Program-made: the position numbers and the translations under genes | NCBI RefSeq assembly: GCF_014652535.1 | Contig: NZ_BMYZ01000002.1 | Span: 372,001-436,000, forward strand | Direction: 5' to 3' | DNA: 64,000 bases | From: Cellvibrio zantedeschiae | Lineage (GTDB): Bacteria > Pseudomonadota > Gammaproteobacteria > Pseudomonadales > Cellvibrionaceae | In this document: one piece after another, positions 47,749-57,088 of the stretch | Position numbering within the stretch: position 1 is the first letter of the stretch | How the letters are laid out: each line of letters opens with the position of its first letter | Notes under the pieces: model-generated | Database searches by the model: none | Seen by the model: only the letters and a program-made list of their open reading frames with translations | What the model was told of the DNA's origin: nothing

Positions 47749-48729
47749 TTATAACAATGTTGTCAAGTGGGTCGTCTTTTCTGAAGAAAAAAGCGCGCCC
47801 ATTGTCCTCAAGGCATTATCCATACTTCTCATCTTGGTTTGCACATACCGACGTGTCGTTTGCAAATTGGTATGGCCCAAGATTGCTTGTACTGCGAATA
47901 CATCAGGAAATCCATCACCAGGTGGATTACATAATGTCGTTGCAAATGTATGCCTAAAACGGTGAGCTCCAACTGGTACCCCCGTGTTTCGGCTTAACCT
48001 TTTAAAGAAGCCAGTAATTGCAGTCGGATTCATCCGCCCATTCACCGGTTCTTTGTAGCGCTTATAGAAACGCGATACTTCGAACAAATAATCATCTGGT
48101 CTAAGTGAGCGATTCAATTCCATCTCTGATCGCTGAAGAAATGCTTTTAGGTAGTTCGCTAATTGTGGGTGTACAGGAATTTGCCACTCACGAAGCGTTT
48201 TTGAGCCTTCCGCGCGAAGTTGTATGCTTGTAATTGTGTCGTCCGACCAGATGAGATCCGATAATCTCAAAGTTACTAATTGACGTCTCCTCATGCCGGT
48301 GTAGTAGAACACGCATATAACAGTTAGCCAAAACCAACCTGGGCGATAGCCGCTGTCTCTACCTGAAAGAATGCAATTGCAAATATCTAAAATTTCATTT
48401 TGGCTCATTGTCTTCGGACGGGGTTCAGTGACTGGTGCAAGCCTAATTTCGCGGAAGAGATTTTTCTGTATCAGGTGTTGCGCCACAGCGTAGTCGCCAA
48501 CTATCCGAAGGTAGCGGAGGTATCCGTTGTATGTGACGGGTTTGATGGGGTTTAGGCTGTGCAGTGTTTTTCGTTTAAAAGTTGCGAGAGTTTCAAGCGT
48601 GATGTCGTTAATGTCCTCGACACCGGTTCTGGCGCTGAACAGTTCGGCGCGGTTTAGTATTGTAGATTGGGTAAATGGGTTAAATACATTGAGATCAACG
48701 TATTCTTTTGCGATATCAATTAACTTCAT
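47749..48729 (-). CDS. int: Tyrosine recombinase (element integrase)
   Basis: A 326-residue XerC/D-like recombinase with a SAM-like N-terminal DNA-binding domain (TFKRKTLHSLNPIKPVTYNG). The catalytic residues are in GMRRRQLVTLRLSDL (Arg), HRFRHTFATTL (HxxR), LGHTNLQTTRRYV (His and Tyr). It lies 102 bp from the att copy, as expected for an element integrase. It is shorter than the roughly 400-residue P4 type that usually targets tRNA genes. Confidence 0.93.
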   Translation of the reverse strand: MKLIDIAKEYVDLNVFNPFTQSTILNRAELFSARTGVEDINDITLETLATFKRKTLHSLNPIKPVTYNGYLRYLRIVGDYAVAQHLIQKNLFREIRLAPVTEPRPKTMSQNEILDICNCILSGRDSGYRPGWFWLTVICVFYYTGMRRRQLVTLRLSDLIWSDDTITSIQLRAEGSKTLREWQIPVHPQLANYLKAFLQRSEMELNRSLRPDDYLFEVSRFYKRYKEPVNGRMNPTAITGFFKRLSRNTGVPVGAHRFRHTFATTLCNPPGDGFPDVFAVQAILGHTNLQTTRRYVQTKMRSMDNALRTMGALFSSEKTTHLTTLL

Positions 48730-48857
48730 TCTGAAATACTTCCTGGAATTTCTTTTCCAATTTCCGTTGCACCACCCACACTGTGAAGTGCTTCGCTGGC
48801 GCGGCGGTCATTATCTATACAAATCACCCAAAAACAACTTAGGCGACACCCAAAAAA

Positions 48858-48871
48858 GTGACCTGAGTCAC
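48858..48871. promoter_or_regulatory. Inverted repeat upstream of the integrase
   Basis: GTGAC-CTGA-GTCAC is a perfect 5-bp inverted repeat about 130 bp upstream of the integrase start and 37 bp after the relaxase stop. It is a candidate operator for int. It is short enough to be chance. Confidence 0.3.
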
Positions 48872-48907
48872 ATGTTACGGTTATGTTATAAAAAGGTAGG
48901 GTTATAG

Positions 48908-50746
48908 TCAGTCAGCGTTTTTGTCCTCCAGATTCTTTCGAATGAACTTGTTAGGTTTTGGGATGGGGTAATCGTTTTCGTAGATGACCGAGAACGGCAG
49001 TAGCCATCCTTGGATTTTGGTGGCCCTGTTGTTTGAGAAAACCCAATAGGGTTGTACGTTCATATCATTGGTTCTGATATTTACGCGCAAGCGCGCAAAT
49101 CGCTTCGACATGTTTTTGTGGAGCGACTCGCCGTTAAGGCCATGACGATTTAAGAATGTTTTGAAAATGGCCGGAGCGAGGAGAAATACACCTTCCTCAA
49201 CAATGTGCACCTCGGCGTTCACATTGTTGATAAGAATCGTTTTCTCAATTAAGCCTTTCTTCAACCATTGCAAGAATCTGTCGCCTGTATCGCCAGCCTC
49301 CCAGTCCAGATGTTTTTCTGATTGTATGTTTGCGACAGGTACTAATACTTTTTCTTCATATTCCCTCAGCACCTTTCCTGCAGTTTCATTTGAGGTATCG
49401 AGTGACGAGGTGTCGTTGTTCGAACGACTTCTAATTGGAGTATCAGAATCGATGATTGAATCCTGGTATTCATCTGCAGGATCAGATGTAGCCGCTTCAC
49501 TTGCTAATGGCTGGTCGTCATTAGCGTTGGTAGGCGCTTGTTTGCCAGGTTCATGTGTTGTTGTTTCGGTCGCCGGTACCAAACCAGCTTCATTTTGGTG
49601 GTCTGAAATGGACGAATGTTCGTTGGCTTGCAGAGGGGCTCGTCTTCCTTCCTCGGAGCCGATTGTTATTTCTCCTTCAAGTGGCTTTAAAACTTTGGAC
49701 GGGCTTGAAAATTTACGGGCTTCAAATTTCAAGCAGGTTAACTTGTGGCTAAAGGTTGACGTGGCGATATTGATGTTCCAAATTGCCTTGCCATCCTTGG
49801 TAGGTAGCGCATATCCGTGCTCTTGCAATATGTCGTAAATCCGAACAGGATCCTGAGGAAGATTCTTCAAGCCCTGACCTTCGCATTCCTGAATTAGCTT
49901 ATCCGCCAAGGATCGACACACTAGGTAAAGATGGCCCTGCTGATCAACCCAGCCCATACCGCCGTTCACATTTATCCTAATCGCGTTTTCTGCTATCCAG
50001 TGCCTTATCATTTTCAAGTAGCGGTCGATTGCGGGAATAGCATTGCTAAAGCGGTGGTCGGCTGGAATTAGTAAATTGCGGGCGGTTGACTCACCGTCTG
50101 CAAACTCTGCAATTTCCCCGATGATCCCGCTTTCAAAGCGATCCCCCCAGAGGTATGCGCAAACCTCGCTCATAACCTGAGGTGCTGAAAACAGCCAGGA
50201 ACGGGCCACGCGGGGCAGAATTTCGAAGTGGGTAAGTGCAACCTTATGGTGGTATTCGTAAGGTGTTTTTTCAAACACAATGCGGTAGGAAACTGCTGCT
50301 TTTAACTTAGGTAAAATCTCTGTATGGGTATTCCATAGTCGCTCGGTACCATTTTTGTACTTCACTAGTAATCTGATGGTCGCGCTGAGCTTGCCAACAT
50401 CATGTAATAGGCAAGCCACAAAAATACCCATAGTCCATAGGTGACGTTGCTCATTAATTTCCGAGATCGTGCCACCTAGTGGGAGTTGGTACCCACGTCG
50501 CTTTTTTAGTGCAATAGTGATTACATCGACCGTATGTGCAAATAGACCGCCGGGCCCCGCGTGGTGATGAGATTCGCTTGCTGGCGCTAGCTGGACCACC
50601 TCAGCAAATCGATGCATGGGTTCAAGAATTAGCTTGTCAAACACATCCGTGTCTAACCCTGCTAACGGCCGCCATTCATTTAGATTAGGATGAACTTTGC
50701 AGTATTCAAAAATCTTCTCAGCTGAAAGAATTGGAAGCTGGCTCAT
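48908..50746 (-). CDS. traI: Conjugative relaxase, TraI/MobH type
   Basis: The 612-residue protein has the TraI_2 domain near its start, with HHHAGPGGLFAHTVDVITIA and the HD motif CLLHDVGK, the features of MobH relaxases that nick at oriT. The middle is a low-complexity Ser/Glu/Asp-rich linker (about residues 365-470). A C-terminal domain with LDWEAGDTGDRFLQWLKKGL follows, as in the PFL_4751 group. The ATG at 50744-50746 overlaps the stop of the upstream gene. It is divergent from traD. Confidence 0.88.
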   Translation of the reverse strand: MSQLPILSAEKIFEYCKVHPNLNEWRPLAGLDTDVFDKLILEPMHRFAEVVQLAPASESHHHAGPGGLFAHTVDVITIALKKRRGYQLPLGGTISEINEQRHLWTMGIFVACLLHDVGKLSATIRLLVKYKNGTERLWNTHTEILPKLKAAVSYRIVFEKTPYEYHHKVALTHFEILPRVARSWLFSAPQVMSEVCAYLWGDRFESGIIGEIAEFADGESTARNLLIPADHRFSNAIPAIDRYLKMIRHWIAENAIRINVNGGMGWVDQQGHLYLVCRSLADKLIQECEGQGLKNLPQDPVRIYDILQEHGYALPTKDGKAIWNINIATSTFSHKLTCLKFEARKFSSPSKVLKPLEGEITIGSEEGRRAPLQANEHSSISDHQNEAGLVPATETTTHEPGKQAPTNANDDQPLASEAATSDPADEYQDSIIDSDTPIRSRSNNDTSSLDTSNETAGKVLREYEEKVLVPVANIQSEKHLDWEAGDTGDRFLQWLKKGLIEKTILINNVNAEVHIVEEGVFLLAPAIFKTFLNRHGLNGESLHKNMSKRFARLRVNIRTNDMNVQPYWVFSNNRATKIQGWLLPFSVIYENDYPIPKPNKFIRKNLEDKNAD

Positions 50747-51141
50747 GACAAGTGGTCTCGAACCCAACGCTTGATAATGTCCTCAGCAGGAAACGCGCTG
50801 CAACTTTGCAGAACTTCGATAGATCCGCCGAACGATTCATCTGAATCAACTAAAGGATTTAGATATTTTTTTCCTTGATCCGTGGATTCGATGAACCTAA
50901 ACGTCCATGCGTCAAATTTTGAAAATCGAATCGCGAAGACTTGGAGTAGTGGCAGTTCACTATCTATTTTCTTTGCTTCATGTAGAGACCATAAAGCGCT
51001 TAGCAGTTCATCACGAAATGAGGTCTCGGAAACTGGGACATGTGTAAATCGCTTTTCGATATTGAGCAATGCGGTCGCCCACTCCTTTTTACCGATATGC
51101 TCAAGCGATTTGTGAAGGCTTGTTTCAAAAGATTGTGACAT
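50743..51141 (-). CDS. Hypothetical protein encoded before the relaxase
   Basis: A 132-residue soluble, mostly helical protein. It overlaps the relaxase start by 4 bp (ATGA), so the two are translationally coupled and it probably works with the relaxase, for instance at oriT. The upstream region on this strand holds several AAGGG repeats. No family is recognised. Confidence 0.65.
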   Translation of the reverse strand: MSQSFETSLHKSLEHIGKKEWATALLNIEKRFTHVPVSETSFRDELLSALWSLHEAKKIDSELPLLQVFAIRFSKFDAWTFRFIESTDQGKKYLNPLVDSDESFGGSIEVLQSCSAFPAEDIIKRWVRDHLS

Positions 51142-51243
51142 TCGTAGACCTTTTGGCTGTTGGACGTTTTACCCTTTACCCTTTCTATCCTTTTTCCTTT
51201 AAATGGCTTAACCCTTCTTAGACCCTTTCCATTCGCCTTTTTG

Positions 51244-51290
51244 AGCGCGCGACTTCTCACGGCTTTATGTGAGATGGCGCGCGCTTTTTC
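51244..51290 (+). terminator. Strong plus-strand terminator in the relaxase/traD divergent region
   Basis: AGCGCGC (51244-51250) pairs with GCGCGCT (51279-51285). An inner CTCAC/GTGAG stem and a T5 tail at 51285-51289 complete the structure. It precedes traD on the plus strand with no gene upstream in that direction, so it suggests a short leader RNA or attenuation of the transfer operon. Confidence 0.75.
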
Positions 51291-51424
51291 TCTTGGGATA
51301 AGTCCCTTCGCCATTGCGGTTTGCTTTATAACTTTTTTGCTTTTATGTGCGCAGCAATCAAATTGCACATGGTGAGTTCGATTTGTCGGCTGACACAAAA
51401 GTCGTGAGGCATATCATTCGCGGC

Positions 51425-53548
51425 ATGAGTAAAAATCACCCCATCCAACAATTGCTGCGCTATCCCTATGAGTGGGCTTCTGCCGCTGCATATTTTCTGG
51501 CGTGCGCATTGGTGCTCATGTCGCCATCGATTTTAATGGGCGCACTGAATACTCCTTCGTTAACATATTCAATTGCGTTGGGACTTGCTCTGCGAGGAAC
51601 GCAGCGATTTTGGGAAACGAGAAAACTTTTAACATATCAATACGGTTTGCATGTCTTGCCAAAATATGAAATTGACAGCAATGTCATTCCAAAAAGTAAA
51701 GAAAATTTATTTGTCGGTTTAGGATTTGAGTGGGTGGCGCGACACACGCAACGCCGGATTGATTTTGATCGCTTGGAATTCGATCATCACAAAACGCGTC
51801 ACGAGCAATTGCCCTACAAATTCTTTCGCGGCTTTGAAAAACTATTTCGCAGATGGGCGATCACTGCATGGCTCGGGTGGATTACCTCGCGCGAAAGTTG
51901 GGTCAATCCTTGGGCACCTATTCCTTACGTTGAAGGGGTGCCTGCAATTCATGCTGTCGGATTGTGGGAAGGTGAAAATCCCATCAACATGCGACAAGCA
52001 GAGCGTGTCGCCCACACTTTAGTGGCAGGAACAACACGCGTTGGAAAAACTCGATTGGCTGAAGTGTTTATCACACAGGATATCCATAACAATGATATCG
52101 TAATTGTGTTTGATCCTAAGGGAGACGCTGATCTTCTTAAGCGCATGTACCTTGAAGCGAAAAAGGCTAACCGCTTACATCAATTTTACGTCTTCCATTT
52201 GGGCTATCCCGACATTTCAGCTCGCTACAATCCTATAGGGACGTTTGGTCGCATTACTGAGCCAGCATCCAGAATTGCGAGTCAACTACCTGGAGAGGGA
52301 GCGAGTGCCGCGTTTCGCGAATTCACTTGGCGTTACGTCAACGTCTTAAGCAAAACCCTTACGTCACTAGGCGAAACAATTACCTATGACAATCTACTCC
52401 ACTACGGAGCGGATATTGATCCACTGCTGTATCGGTATTTGGAGTTCATTTTTGATTTACCTGCTAGCGAAGAAAAGCTTCGCAGAGCAGGTGTTCAGAA
52501 TTGGCGTAAGGCGCTTGCTTCTATGGTTGAGGACACAAGTCTTCGCCAGGATAAAACACAGGCGACACGTGATCGTAAGGCTTGGGCAGCTGCGCAAATC
52601 TTCAAGAAGGCTGATCTTCGCGACCCAGTTGCAAACGCATTAGTTAAAACCTTCGAATACGAAAAATCATTCTACGACAAACTCGTTGCATCACTTTTCC
52701 CTTTACTTGAAAAGCTTACTTCCGGACCTGCACGTGAGCTGCTTTCACCCGACTACACCAATCTTGACGATCCGCGCCCTATCTTCGATTGGGACGAGGT
52801 AATACGTACTGGCGGTATCGTTTATGTCGGCCTCGATGCTCTGTCCGATGCCGAAGTTGCCCAGGCCGTAGGTAACTCTATGTTCAGTGATCTTACTAGC
52901 CGCGCAGGTGCGATCTATAAGTATGGAACAACACAAGGTCTATCTCCTGAACTCGCTGCTTTAGCGACGACTCGCAAAATCTGCCTACACGCGGATGAAT
53001 TCAATGAGCTGGTTGGAAAAGAGTTTATTCCGATGGCAAACAAAGCAGGTGGTGCAGGCTTCCAATTAACGGTTTATACGCAAACGCTTTCTGACATTGT
53101 TGCTCGGTTTGGCGATTCAGCTCGTGCGGGCCAAGTAATTGGAAACTTAGGCAACTTGATAATGTTGCGAGTCAAGGAACCAGCAACCGCAGAGCTATTA
53201 ACGGGCCTGCAGCCAGAAGTTGAGGTCAACCAATTGACACTTGTGAGCGGTGTTGTGGACGACACTAATCCTGAGTCGTTCAACGATTTCGTATCAAACA
53301 CACAGCAACGTATTTCTTCGCGTCCGGTACCGTTAATTCCTATAGGCGACATGATGATACTTCCGAAAGGGCATGCGTACGCGATGCTAGGTGGAAAGCT
53401 CTACAAGCTTCGTTTGCCGTTGTTTAAAGATACCAGTGAGTTGCCTAAGAATCTTGATTTCCTCTGCACACGCATGCGTGAAACCTATTCAAGTAATGCA
53501 GCAAATGAAGAGTGGTACAAGCTTCCTGATATTAGCGCGGTGTCCTAA
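51425..53548 (+). CDS. traD: Conjugative coupling protein TraD (SXT/TOL subfamily)
   Basis: A type IV coupling ATPase that delivers the relaxase-DNA complex to the secretion channel. Two membrane helices near the N-terminus precede the motor. Walker A is AGTTRVGKT and Walker B IVIVFDPKGD. A later segment with ICLHADEFNELVGKEF and LTVYTQTLSDIVARFGD is typical of TIGR03743. The start is uncertain: the frame is open to 51347, and I chose the ATG at 51425 because the protein then begins just before its first helix. It overlaps the next gene by one base. Confidence 0.93.
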   Translation: MSKNHPIQQLLRYPYEWASAAAYFLACALVLMSPSILMGALNTPSLTYSIALGLALRGTQRFWETRKLLTYQYGLHVLPKYEIDSNVIPKSKENLFVGLGFEWVARHTQRRIDFDRLEFDHHKTRHEQLPYKFFRGFEKLFRRWAITAWLGWITSRESWVNPWAPIPYVEGVPAIHAVGLWEGENPINMRQAERVAHTLVAGTTRVGKTRLAEVFITQDIHNNDIVIVFDPKGDADLLKRMYLEAKKANRLHQFYVFHLGYPDISARYNPIGTFGRITEPASRIASQLPGEGASAAFREFTWRYVNVLSKTLTSLGETITYDNLLHYGADIDPLLYRYLEFIFDLPASEEKLRRAGVQNWRKALASMVEDTSLRQDKTQATRDRKAWAAAQIFKKADLRDPVANALVKTFEYEKSFYDKLVASLFPLLEKLTSGPARELLSPDYTNLDDPRPIFDWDEVIRTGGIVYVGLDALSDAEVAQAVGNSMFSDLTSRAGAIYKYGTTQGLSPELAALATTRKICLHADEFNELVGKEFIPMANKAGGAGFQLTVYTQTLSDIVARFGDSARAGQVIGNLGNLIMLRVKEPATAELLTGLQPEVEVNQLTLVSGVVDDTNPESFNDFVSNTQQRISSRPVPLIPIGDMMILPKGHAYAMLGGKLYKLRLPLFKDTSELPKNLDFLCTRMRETYSSNAANEEWYKLPDISAVS

Positions 53549-54249
53549 TGGCAGAACAAAATCAAGCGAAGAGAAAACTCCGAAAGAAGGACCATTGGGA
53601 TTGGTTTTTTGGTCTTACATTTGGCCTCGGTTTTCAGTTTATTTGGTGGTCGCTTTGTACCGTGTTTGTAGCGTGGATGATTGAAGTTATAGGCATGTCA
53701 TATTTTTGGGGCCCAGAACACTCTCGCGAGGTCCTGCAAGCTGAAATGAGCTACCTCGGAGATTTCAATCGCAATTTACTTACTGGATTAAATCCAACCG
53801 AAATGGCCGGACTATTTGGTCGTTGGATTAATAACGCTGTCAATTTTCTCCACTTGCGTGATATCGCCACGGCACTGGGAAGGGCTGGGGGACACTCTGT
53901 CGGTGACTACGTTTCCCAAGGAATTGAGATTTTAATAAATACCTTATTCATTTTTGCTGTGCGGTTAACGATTTGTATAAGTGCTGCGACAGGTTTTGTA
54001 CTTGTAGGTGTAGTCGCATTTATCGATGGTCTTGTTGAACGCGACATTCGTCGTGCGTGTGGTGGCATCGAATCGGCAATGATCTATCACCGATCAAAAA
54101 GACTTATAGCACCACTGACCATGTTGTCTTTCGGTCTCTACATGACATTGCCATTCTCAGTACACCCCACGCTAGTTTTTCTCCCAATTATGACTGTTGT
54201 GGGTTACATGATTTTCATGACAGTAAAAAGCTTCAAAAAATATTTGTAG
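53548..54249 (+). CDS. Conjugation membrane protein, TIGR03747 family
   Basis: A 233-residue inner-membrane protein with four hydrophobic segments and a basic N-terminus. Typical parts are WDWFFGLTFGLGFQFIWWSL and LVERDIRRACGGIESAMIYH. TIGR03747 proteins are encoded next to traD in integrating conjugative elements and may assist the coupling protein. The ATG overlaps the traD stop (TAATG). Confidence 0.88.
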   Translation: MAEQNQAKRKLRKKDHWDWFFGLTFGLGFQFIWWSLCTVFVAWMIEVIGMSYFWGPEHSREVLQAEMSYLGDFNRNLLTGLNPTEMAGLFGRWINNAVNFLHLRDIATALGRAGGHSVGDYVSQGIEILINTLFIFAVRLTICISAATGFVLVGVVAFIDGLVERDIRRACGGIESAMIYHRSKRLIAPLTMLSFGLYMTLPFSVHPTLVFLPIMTVVGYMIFMTVKSFKKYL

Positions 54250-54263
54250 ATCAAGAGGAATTT

Positions 54264-54989
54264 ATGAGCTCTCTACCGCAAGAATTTAACCGTGACGAAA
54301 GTGAAGACCACGACTTACCTTCTAATGAATCTACGGAAGTGCCTCTGCGATTTGATCCACGTGACCGCGCAGTATCACAAATTTCGAAACCGAAAAAAAA
54401 CGGTTCTGGATTTGCACTACCAGTTTCTCTGCTTTCACTACTGCTTAGCGTTATGGTGTTTTCGCTTGCTGTTGATCATCCAGTCCAAAGAATAGTTGCA
54501 ATGTTTGGTGGAAAGAAAGTTGATCAAACGTCTGAAGCAGCAGAGCTACAGCTCCAAATTGAAACATTCCGCATGTCGATTTCTGAAGCCTCACGCGCTA
54601 CGGATCAGGCAAAGACGGAGTTGCGTTCGGTGGTTCAAAGTTTGGATGGCCTTCGAGCACAATTTACCGACATTGAAACGCGTCAAACGTCCCTTGAAAA
54701 CTCTGTTGCAAAAATTAATTCAAAAATTGAAGCATTAAATGCGCGCCCTGTTCCTAAGCCAATCGCTGTGAAACCGAAGGAGCCGGTAAAACCGCCTGTT
54801 TTAGTGAATGTCGTTTCGATTCGGAATCAGGGTGGTGTGGTCTGGGCGTCCCTCAGGGAGGGTTTAAATACATCAAATCTACTTACAGTAGGAGACGAGT
54901 GGCGCGGCTTTAAAGTTGTGGGCATTGATCCTGCGTCGCGTGCAGTTCAGGTTGCTTCTAACGGCACTGTGCTGACTGTGAGGTTGTAA
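54264..54989 (+). CDS. Unrecognised coiled-coil membrane protein of the transfer operon
   Basis: A 241-residue protein with an acidic cytoplasmic tail and one membrane helix (about residues 51-70). A long coiled coil follows (residues 90-155), then a Pro/Lys linker with repeated KP. The C-terminal small beta domain (about 178-241) is of a kind seen in GspC/PilP-like periplasmic proteins. I do not know a family for it. AGAGG lies before the ATG at 54264. Its place inside the tra operon and the shared 1-bp junction with the next gene suggest a part in the secretion channel. Confidence 0.75.
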   Translation: MSSLPQEFNRDESEDHDLPSNESTEVPLRFDPRDRAVSQISKPKKNGSGFALPVSLLSLLLSVMVFSLAVDHPVQRIVAMFGGKKVDQTSEAAELQLQIETFRMSISEASRATDQAKTELRSVVQSLDGLRAQFTDIETRQTSLENSVAKINSKIEALNARPVPKPIAVKPKEPVKPPVLVNVVSIRNQGGVVWASLREGLNTSNLLTVGDEWRGFKVVGIDPASRAVQVASNGTVLTVRL

Positions 54990-55720
54990 TGAAGCTACTT
55001 AAGATATCGTTAATTGCTTTAGTGTTGTTTTGCAGTTATTGCGGAGCACAAGAGAATCGCCTCGCAGTGTCAACATTTGAGAGCAGTCTGATTGAAAAAG
55101 CCAAGACCCACGAAAATGCTTGGGAATACTGGGGGCTAACTAAGCAGGAATGGGACAGATATACGTCGATCAAAGAAAAGTCGCCCTGGTCGGTCTGGAA
55201 AAACGAGGCAACTCCACTCGCAATTCTTTCACATTATTCGAGTTCTCCGGCAGAGAAGATACGGTACGCCCGTATCGCCGCAGAGCTCGATCAATGGAGG
55301 GAAAATACTGTTCTTGAATGGCAAGCAATCTACAACCATGAACGCGAAATTGTCTACGAAAAAAATAGAGCGGTAGCCGAAGCAAAAAAACCTGATGTAA
55401 AAAATATTACTGCCTCCGATCGCGTTTTGTATTTCGTTGAGGCTGGGCCTTGTGAGGCTCGTTGTCGGGCGTTAACGAATAGATTGTTAACTACCTCGGC
55501 ACACATCGATATTTTTGTAAGAAAGGCGAAGACTGAAAAAGAAGTTTTTGCGTGGGCCACCGCAGCAAACATTCCTGTTGATCGAGTCCATGTTAAGCAA
55601 ATTACGTTGAACATGGAAAACAATTATATGGACATGGTGACAACGACGCCGATCTCGCTAATCGAATTTCCAATTGCTTATTTGCAGACAAAATCCGAAT
55701 ACAAGGCGGTGATTTTCTAA
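54989..55720 (+). CDS. Conjugation protein, TIGR03759 (PFL_4693) family
   Basis: A 243-residue exported protein with signal peptide (MKLLKISLIALVLFCSYCGA). The motif WEYWGLTKQEWDRYTSIKEK and the thioredoxin-like C-terminal part with AGPCEARCRALTNRLL are typical of the family. The CxxxC pair may be redox-active. It acts in the periplasm. It overlaps its neighbours by one base at both ends. Confidence 0.88.
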   Translation: MKLLKISLIALVLFCSYCGAQENRLAVSTFESSLIEKAKTHENAWEYWGLTKQEWDRYTSIKEKSPWSVWKNEATPLAILSHYSSSPAEKIRYARIAAELDQWRENTVLEWQAIYNHEREIVYEKNRAVAEAKKPDVKNITASDRVLYFVEAGPCEARCRALTNRLLTTSAHIDIFVRKAKTEKEVFAWATAANIPVDRVHVKQITLNMENNYMDMVTTTPISLIEFPIAYLQTKSEYKAVIF

Positions 55721-56280
55721 TGTTAGGACGTTCGTTATTTGGGTTGGTCGCCGCTGTTCTATTTGGAACCGCGCAGGCATCAACTATCCCTAGTGCTTAT
55801 CACAAGATTGCAGCGGACTATCACATACCGGTCGATGTTCTCTTTGCCGTGTTACTCCAGGAGAGTGGTAAGACCAAAGCTAATCGGTACTTGCCTTGGC
55901 CATGGGTGCTCAACGTTGAGTTGAAAGCCTACTACTTCGATTCTAAGGAAAGTGCGGAGGTTGCCCTCCGACAATTCCTGGCTGTCGATGACAAAGCCAG
56001 GATAGCTGTTGGTCTTGGGCAGATTTATCTACCTTCCCATGGGCATTTGTTTGCGGATAAGGCACAGCTGCTTGATCCAGGGATAAATTTGACCTATGCG
56101 GCGCAATTGCTTGCTAATGAATTTGAATGGACTGTCAAGCAGGGTAGGCCAAATTGGTGGGAGGCAGTGGGGAGGTACCACACTCCGTCGAATGCTGAAC
56201 TTGCAAAGAATTACAGAGAAGAGGTGTTTAAACGTTGCAAAAAAATAAGCGACTACTGCACCAGATATGGAGCCATATAG
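55720..56280 (+). CDS. Lytic transglycosylase of the conjugation system
   Basis: A 186-residue exported SLT-type transglycosylase that opens peptidoglycan for the secretion channel. The catalytic Glu is in VLLQESGKTKANRY, and VGLGQIYLPSHG and LLANEFEWTV follow. A signal peptide covers about residues 1-20. Its stop overlaps the GTG start of the next gene (TAGTG). Confidence 0.9.
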   Translation: MLGRSLFGLVAAVLFGTAQASTIPSAYHKIAADYHIPVDVLFAVLLQESGKTKANRYLPWPWVLNVELKAYYFDSKESAEVALRQFLAVDDKARIAVGLGQIYLPSHGHLFADKAQLLDPGINLTYAAQLLANEFEWTVKQGRPNWWEAVGRYHTPSNAELAKNYREEVFKRCKKISDYCTRYGAI

Positions 56281-56768
56281 TGAAGCGAATATTGATTGCT
56301 GTTTTTGTGATTCAAGCGGCCGCATGCATGGCGGAGCCCGTCGTGATCAGTGACTACGGCGGTCATCCTTCTGGCGTTCCGGTGAAGCCGCAAAAGGGCG
56401 ACACCTTCCGATATCTCAAGCCAGTTCCCCTTGATGAACGTGCACGCTATCCGATGCGTTCGAAGCTTCAGCCTGGATACCTAGATGAACCGCAGAAATT
56501 AAGTCAGCCGATAAAAGGAGCGCAGCCATTCTTTGTAATAAGTGTCGATGCGTTTTCTCGTGATTGGGTTGAAAAGAATAGGAAATATTTACAGAAAATT
56601 GGTGCTCAAGGCTTGGCTACCAATATTGCCAGCAAGAGTGAATTCGATTCGCTTGCATCCTTTGTCAAACCGCTACCGTTGGTGGCTGTGCCGATGGATG
56701 AAATCGCGGAAATTCTACATTTTAACGTATATCCCGTCCTAGTTACCGGGGAGGAGGTTGCTCAATGA
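56280..56768 (+). CDS. Conjugation protein, TIGR03765 (PFL_4695) family
   Basis: A 162-residue exported protein. The GTG at 56280 overlaps the previous stop and gives a good signal peptide (KRILIAVFVIQAAACMA). The family features are ISDYGGHPSGVPVKP near the start and a thioredoxin-like end with FSRDWVEKNRKYLQKIGAQG and YPVLVTGEEV. The role in the channel is unknown. Confidence 0.88.
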   Translation: MKRILIAVFVIQAAACMAEPVVISDYGGHPSGVPVKPQKGDTFRYLKPVPLDERARYPMRSKLQPGYLDEPQKLSQPIKGAQPFFVISVDAFSRDWVEKNRKYLQKIGAQGLATNIASKSEFDSLASFVKPLPLVAVPMDEIAEILHFNVYPVLVTGEEVAQ

Positions 56769-57088
56769 AGGCTTTAAAATTTACAGGATTGATTCTGGTT
56801 CTCATAGCTTTGCTTGCTCCCCGGGTGGCCTTTAGTGAAGAAAGCGAAGACGAGAGCCGCTATTTAATTGCCATCGCCAACGAGATCGAGAATGTTAAAG
56901 CGCTAGCTAAAAAGGCAGAAGTTAACACCGATATTAAGGCTCGTACTCGATTTGACTATGAAGCTTTGCAGCGTGATCTGGAGCAAATGCAGAGCGCAAT
57001 TGAAAGACATGCTAAAGAGCCGTCTCGCACGCCTCGCGCGGTCGCGGCGCTTCAGGAAAATTACACTCGTAAAGTAAATGATGAATAA
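56765..57088 (+). CDS. RAQPRD family conjugation protein
   Basis: A 107-residue exported protein with signal peptide (ending near RVAFS). The rest is helical: ESRYLIAIANEIENVKALAK and RTRFDYEALQRDLEQMQSAI. The family name motif is present as PSRTPRAVAALQENY. It overlaps both neighbours. It is a marker of GI-type conjugation systems. Confidence 0.88.
   Translation: MKALKFTGLILVLIALLAPRVAFSEESEDESRYLIAIANEIENVKALAKKAEVNTDIKARTRFDYEALQRDLEQMQSAIERHAKEPSRTPRAVAALQENYTRKVNDE

Noticed and set aside
51000-51398. A 132-codon basic protein on the minus strand before the relaxase partner
   Set aside because: It overlaps the better-supported gene at 50743-51141 in another frame, and its Lys/Arg-rich middle arises from the AAGGG repeats and terminator stem.
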